A stretch of DNA of 7,993 nt. Origin: Pseudomonadota bacterium. GTDB lineage: Bacteria > Pseudomonadota > Alphaproteobacteria > Rhizobiales > Rhizobiaceae. Below the pieces are notes generated by a model. The model saw nothing but the letters and a program-made list of their open reading frames with translations. It made no database searches and had not been told where the DNA came from. The stretch lies in NCBI GenBank assembly GCA_023419995.1, contig JAEZXF010000198.1:1-7993 (forward strand). Direction: 5' to 3'. The translations under genes and the position numbers were made by a program. Below, piece by piece: positions 5,580 to 7,993 of the stretch (position 1 is the first letter of the stretch; every line of letters starts with the position of its first letter).

Positions 5580-7862
5580 ATGGGAAAAGAGCTTGTTCCA
5601 CCCGGGGCCGAGGGTGGCGATCACATCGAGCCGGTCGATCTGAGGCAGGCGCTCGAGGAGCGCTACCTCGCCTATGCGCTGTCGACCATCATGCACCGCG
5701 CGCTGCCCGACGTGCGCGACGGGCTGAAGCCGGTGCACCGGCGCATCATGCACGCCATGCGGCTCCTGCGGCTGAACCCCGACCAGGGCTTCGCCAAGTG
5801 CGCCCGCATCGTCGGCGAGGTGATGGGCAAGTTCCATCCGCACGGCGACCAGTCGATCTACGACGCGCTGGTGCGCCTTGCCCAGTCCTTCTCGGTTCGC
5901 TACCCGCTGGTCGACGGGCAGGGCAACTTCGGCAACATCGACGGCGATAACGCCGCCGCCATGCGCTACACCGAGGCGCGCATGACCGAGGTGGCGACGG
6001 CGCTGCTCGAGGGCATCACCGAGGACGCGGTCGATTTCCGCCCCACCTACAATGAGGAGGACGAGGAACCGGTCGTCCTGCCCGGCGCGTTCCCCAATCT
6101 CCTCGCCAACGGCTCGTCGGGCATCGCCGTCGGCATGGCGACGTCGATCCCGCCGCACAACATCGCCGAGCTCTGCTGCGCGTCCCTGCACCTGATCGAC
6201 CATCCCGACGCCGAGGTCGAGGACCTGATGAGCCGCGAGCCGGCCGAGGACCCCGACGAGAACAGGGTGAGGGGCCCGGACTTCCCGACCGGCGGCGTCA
6301 TCGTTGATTCCTTCGATGCGATCCTCGAAGCCTACAAGACCGGGCGCGGCTCGTTCCGCACCCGCTCGCGGTGGCATTCGGAAGACCAGGGCCGCGGCAC
6401 CTGGCAGATCGTCGTCACCGAAATTCCCTACGGCGTGCAGAAGTCGCGGCTGGTCGAGAAGATCGCCGAGCTCCTGATGGCGCGCCGCCTGCCGCTGCTG
6501 GAGGACGTGCGCGACGAGAGCGCCGAGGACATTCGCCTGGTGCTGGTGCCCAAGAGCCGCACCGTCGATCCCGCCATCCTCATGGAATCGCTGTTCAAGC
6601 TGACCGAGCTCGAAAGCCGCTTTCCGCTCAACATGAACGTGTTGTCGCGGGGCAAGGTGCCGGGCGTCATGTCGCTCAAGCAGGTGCTTCAGGAATGGCT
6701 GGAGCACCGCAAGGAAGTGCTCGTCCGCCGCTCCCGCCACCGGCTCGGAGAGATCGAGCGCCGGCTCGAGATCCTCGGCGGCTATCTCGTCGCCTATCTC
6801 AACCTCGACGAGGTGATTCGCATCATCCGCGAGGAGGACGAGCCCAAGCCGGTGATGATGGCGCGCTGGGACCTGACGGATCTTCAGGCCGAGGCGATCC
6901 TCAACATGCGCCTGCGCGCGCTGCGCAAGCTGGAGGAGTTCGAGATCCGCAAGGAGTTCGACGCGCTGACCGCCGAGAAGACGCAGATCGAGGCGCTGCT
7001 TTCGTCCGAAGCGAAGCAGTGGAAGACGATCCGCTGGGAGGTGGAGAAGCTGCGCGACCGCTTCGGCTCCGACACGCCGCTCGGCCGCCGCCGCACCCAG
7101 TTCGCCGACGCCCCCGAGCACGACGAGGAGCACATCCAGCAGGCGATGATCGAGCGCGAGCCGGTCACCGTCGTCGTCTCCGAGAAGGGCTGGCTCCGGG
7201 CGATGAAGGGGCATCTGTCGGACTTGTCCACGCTCTCCTTCAAGGAGGGCGACGGCCTGAAGCTCGCCTTCCACGCCCAGACCACGGACAAGATCCTCGT
7301 CTTCACCACCGGCGGCAAGTTCTACACCATCGGCGCCGACCGGCTGCCGGGCGGGCGCGGCCACGGCGAGCCGATCCGCATCATCGTCGACATGGAGAAC
7401 GACCAGGACATCGTCACCGCCTTCGTGCACGATCCCTCGCGCAAGCTGCTGCTGTCGTCGCATCTGGGCAACGGCTTCGTCGTTCCGGGAGGCGAGGTCG
7501 TCGCCAACACCCGCAAGGGCAAGCAGGCGATGAACGTCAAGGCGCCCGACGAGGCCAAGCTGTGCATCCCCGTCGCCGGCGACCACGTCGCCATCGTCGG
7601 CGACAACCGCAAGCTCCTGGTCTTCCCGCTCGCCGAGGTGCCGGAGATGGTGCGTGGCAAGGGCGTGCGGCTGCAGAAATACAAGGACGGCGGCGTCTCC
7701 GACCTCAAGACCTTCGCGCTCGCCGAGGGGCTGTCGTGGCAGGATTCGGCCGACCGCACCTTCACCCGCTCGAAGGACGAGCTCGCCGAGTGGATCGGCG
7801 CCCGCGCCTCGGCCGGCCGCATGGTGCCCAAGGGGTTCCCGAGGACCGGGAAGTTCGGGTAG
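5580..7862 (+). CDS. parC: DNA topoisomerase IV subunit A
   Basis: This 760-residue protein is the DNA-cleaving subunit of topoisomerase IV, which with ParE decatenates daughter chromosomes in an ATP-dependent reaction. The winged-helix cleavage domain occupies about residues 25-180 ([20 protein letters not shown], then [21 protein letters not shown]), with Tyr130 as the DNA-linking tyrosine. Tower and coiled-coil segments follow to about 490. The C-terminal beta-pinwheel runs from about 525 to 745. The GyrA box (QRRGGKG-like) is absent; at about 646-654 there is only KGKQAMNVK, which supports ParC over GyrA. In the quinolone region [12 protein letters not shown], Gln91 occupies the place of E. 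coli ParC Ser80 and Asp95 that of Glu84. The ATG at 5580 gives an alphaproteobacterial-type N-terminus, though the ribosome binding site (CGGAA) is weak. Length is normal for the family and the frame is intact. parE is not in the window. Confidence 0.97.
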   Translation: MGKELVPPGAEGGDHIEPVDLRQALEERYLAYALSTIMHRALPDVRDGLKPVHRRIMHAMRLLRLNPDQGFAKCARIVGEVMGKFHPHGDQSIYDALVRLAQSFSVRYPLVDGQGNFGNIDGDNAAAMRYTEARMTEVATALLEGITEDAVDFRPTYNEEDEEPVVLPGAFPNLLANGSSGIAVGMATSIPPHNIAELCCASLHLIDHPDAEVEDLMSREPAEDPDENRVRGPDFPTGGVIVDSFDAILEAYKTGRGSFRTRSRWHSEDQGRGTWQIVVTEIPYGVQKSRLVEKIAELLMARRLPLLEDVRDESAEDIRLVLVPKSRTVDPAILMESLFKLTELESRFPLNMNVLSRGKVPGVMSLKQVLQEWLEHRKEVLVRRSRHRLGEIERRLEILGGYLVAYLNLDEVIRIIREEDEPKPVMMARWDLTDLQAEAILNMRLRALRKLEEFEIRKEFDALTAEKTQIEALLSSEAKQWKTIRWEVEKLRDRFGSDTPLGRRRTQFADAPEHDEEHIQQAMIEREPVTVVVSEKGWLRAMKGHLSDLSTLSFKEGDGLKLAFHAQTTDKILVFTTGGKFYTIGADRLPGGRGHGEPIRIIVDMENDQDIVTAFVHDPSRKLLLSSHLGNGFVVPGGEVVANTRKGKQAMNVKAPDEAKLCIPVAGDHVAIVGDNRKLLVFPLAEVPEMVRGKGVRLQKYKDGGVSDLKTFALAEGLSWQDSADRTFTRSKDELAEWIGARASAGRMVPKGFPRTGKFG

Positions 7863-7863
7863 C

Positions 7864-7892
7864 GGGGCAATCGCCGGGGTCGGCGCTGCCCC
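7864..7892 (+). terminator. candidate terminator of parC
   Basis: The stem is GGGGCA (7864-7869) with TGCCCC (7887-7892). Inside it, CGCC (7872-7875) pairs with GGCG (7882-7885) around a 6-base loop. It begins one base after the parC stop codon. There is no T run downstream, so it may act as a weak or Rho-assisted terminator, or only protect the 3' end. Its right arm merges with the start of the adjacent palindromic repeat. Confidence 0.4.
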
Positions 7893-7940
7893 TCATCCGG
7901 TCCTTCGGGCCACCTTTTCCCGTGAACGGGGAGAAGGGGA
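7889..7940 (+). repeat. intergenic palindromic repeat, copy 1
   Basis: The stretch begins CCCCTCATCCGG and contains CCTTTTCCCGT (7913-7923), GA, then ACGGGGAGAAGG (7926-7937), an imperfect hairpin with one bulged base. Short elements of the type CCCCTCATCCG...CTTCTCCCCGTGAACGGGGAGAAGG are common between genes in rhizobial genomes; I recognise the type from memory and cannot name the exact family. It is non-coding and sits directly after the parC terminator. Confidence 0.65.
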
Positions 7941-7949
7941 AGCGGCGAG

Positions 7950-7993
7950 GTTGCGGCCACCGCTCCTCTCCCCGTTCACGGGGAGAGGATGCC
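7950..7993 (-). repeat. intergenic palindromic repeat, copy 2, inverted, cut by window edge
   Basis: TCCTCTCCCCGT (7964-7975) and ACGGGGAGAGGA (7978-7989) form a perfect 12-base-pair hairpin with a 2-base loop. Read on the minus strand, the core CTCCCCGTGAACGGGGAGA has the same order as copy 1, so the two copies face each other about 26 bases apart. The trailing ATGCC should continue into the left end of the element beyond the window. Confidence 0.65.

Noticed and set aside
5046..7586. Very long open frame on the minus strand opposite parC (846 codons)
   Set aside because: It is the complement of a certain parC gene in GC-rich DNA; the product is low-complexity and resembles no family. Its distal part also runs through the hypothetical gene in another frame.
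1..7993. CRISPR array, tRNA, rRNA, insertion sequence, prophage or defence genes
   Set aside because: No spaced direct repeats, cloverleaf, transposase or phage-like gene was seen on either strand; gene density and codon use look uniform.

Overview
The window looks like ordinary chromosomal DNA from a GC-rich alphaproteobacterium, most likely a Hyphomicrobiales (rhizobial/Phyllobacteriaceae-type) lineage. The reasons are the strongly G/C-ending codons, an alphaproteobacterial-type topoisomerase IV subunit A (ParC), several GANTC sites, and a rhizobial-style palindromic repeat (CCTCTCCCCGT/ACGGGGAGAGG) at the right edge. The species cannot be named from this sequence. I saw no transposase, phage gene, CRISPR array, tRNA or rRNA.

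Left block (1-2296, + strand): the C-terminal part of an MlrC-type M81 metallopeptidase runs in from outside the window. It is followed by an alpha/beta hydrolase and an ornithine cyclodeaminase/mu-crystallin family reductase. Both junctions are ATGA overlaps, so the three are almost certainly one translationally coupled operon. The set suggests catabolism of an amide, peptide or unusual amino-acid derivative, but no substrate can be read from the sequence.

Middle block (2319-4146): a methionine gamma-lyase on the minus strand lies back to back with an Lrp/AsnC regulator on the plus strand. This is the arrangement known for mdeA/mdeR in Pseudomonas putida. The 121-base gap between them holds two inverted repeats that could be operators. 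The regulator has no ATG, GTG or TTG codon ahead of its DNA-binding domain; the best start is an ACG at 3643. A strong hairpin after it probably ends transcription from both sides.

Right block (4172-7993): a secreted or periplasmic acidic protein of unknown function (minus strand) lies divergent to parC. The 220-base gap between them contains a perfect 15-base palindrome and two GANTC sites close to the parC start. ParC is full length and carries Gln at the position where Escherichia coli ParC has the quinolone-relevant Ser80. After parC come a candidate terminator hairpin and two copies, in opposite orientation, of a palindromic intergenic repeat; the second is cut by the window edge.

Nothing here amounts to a clearly new system. 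The most useful leads are the non-standard start of the regulator, the three-gene overlapping operon with its non-canonical cyclodeaminase-family enzyme, and the regulatory palindromes.
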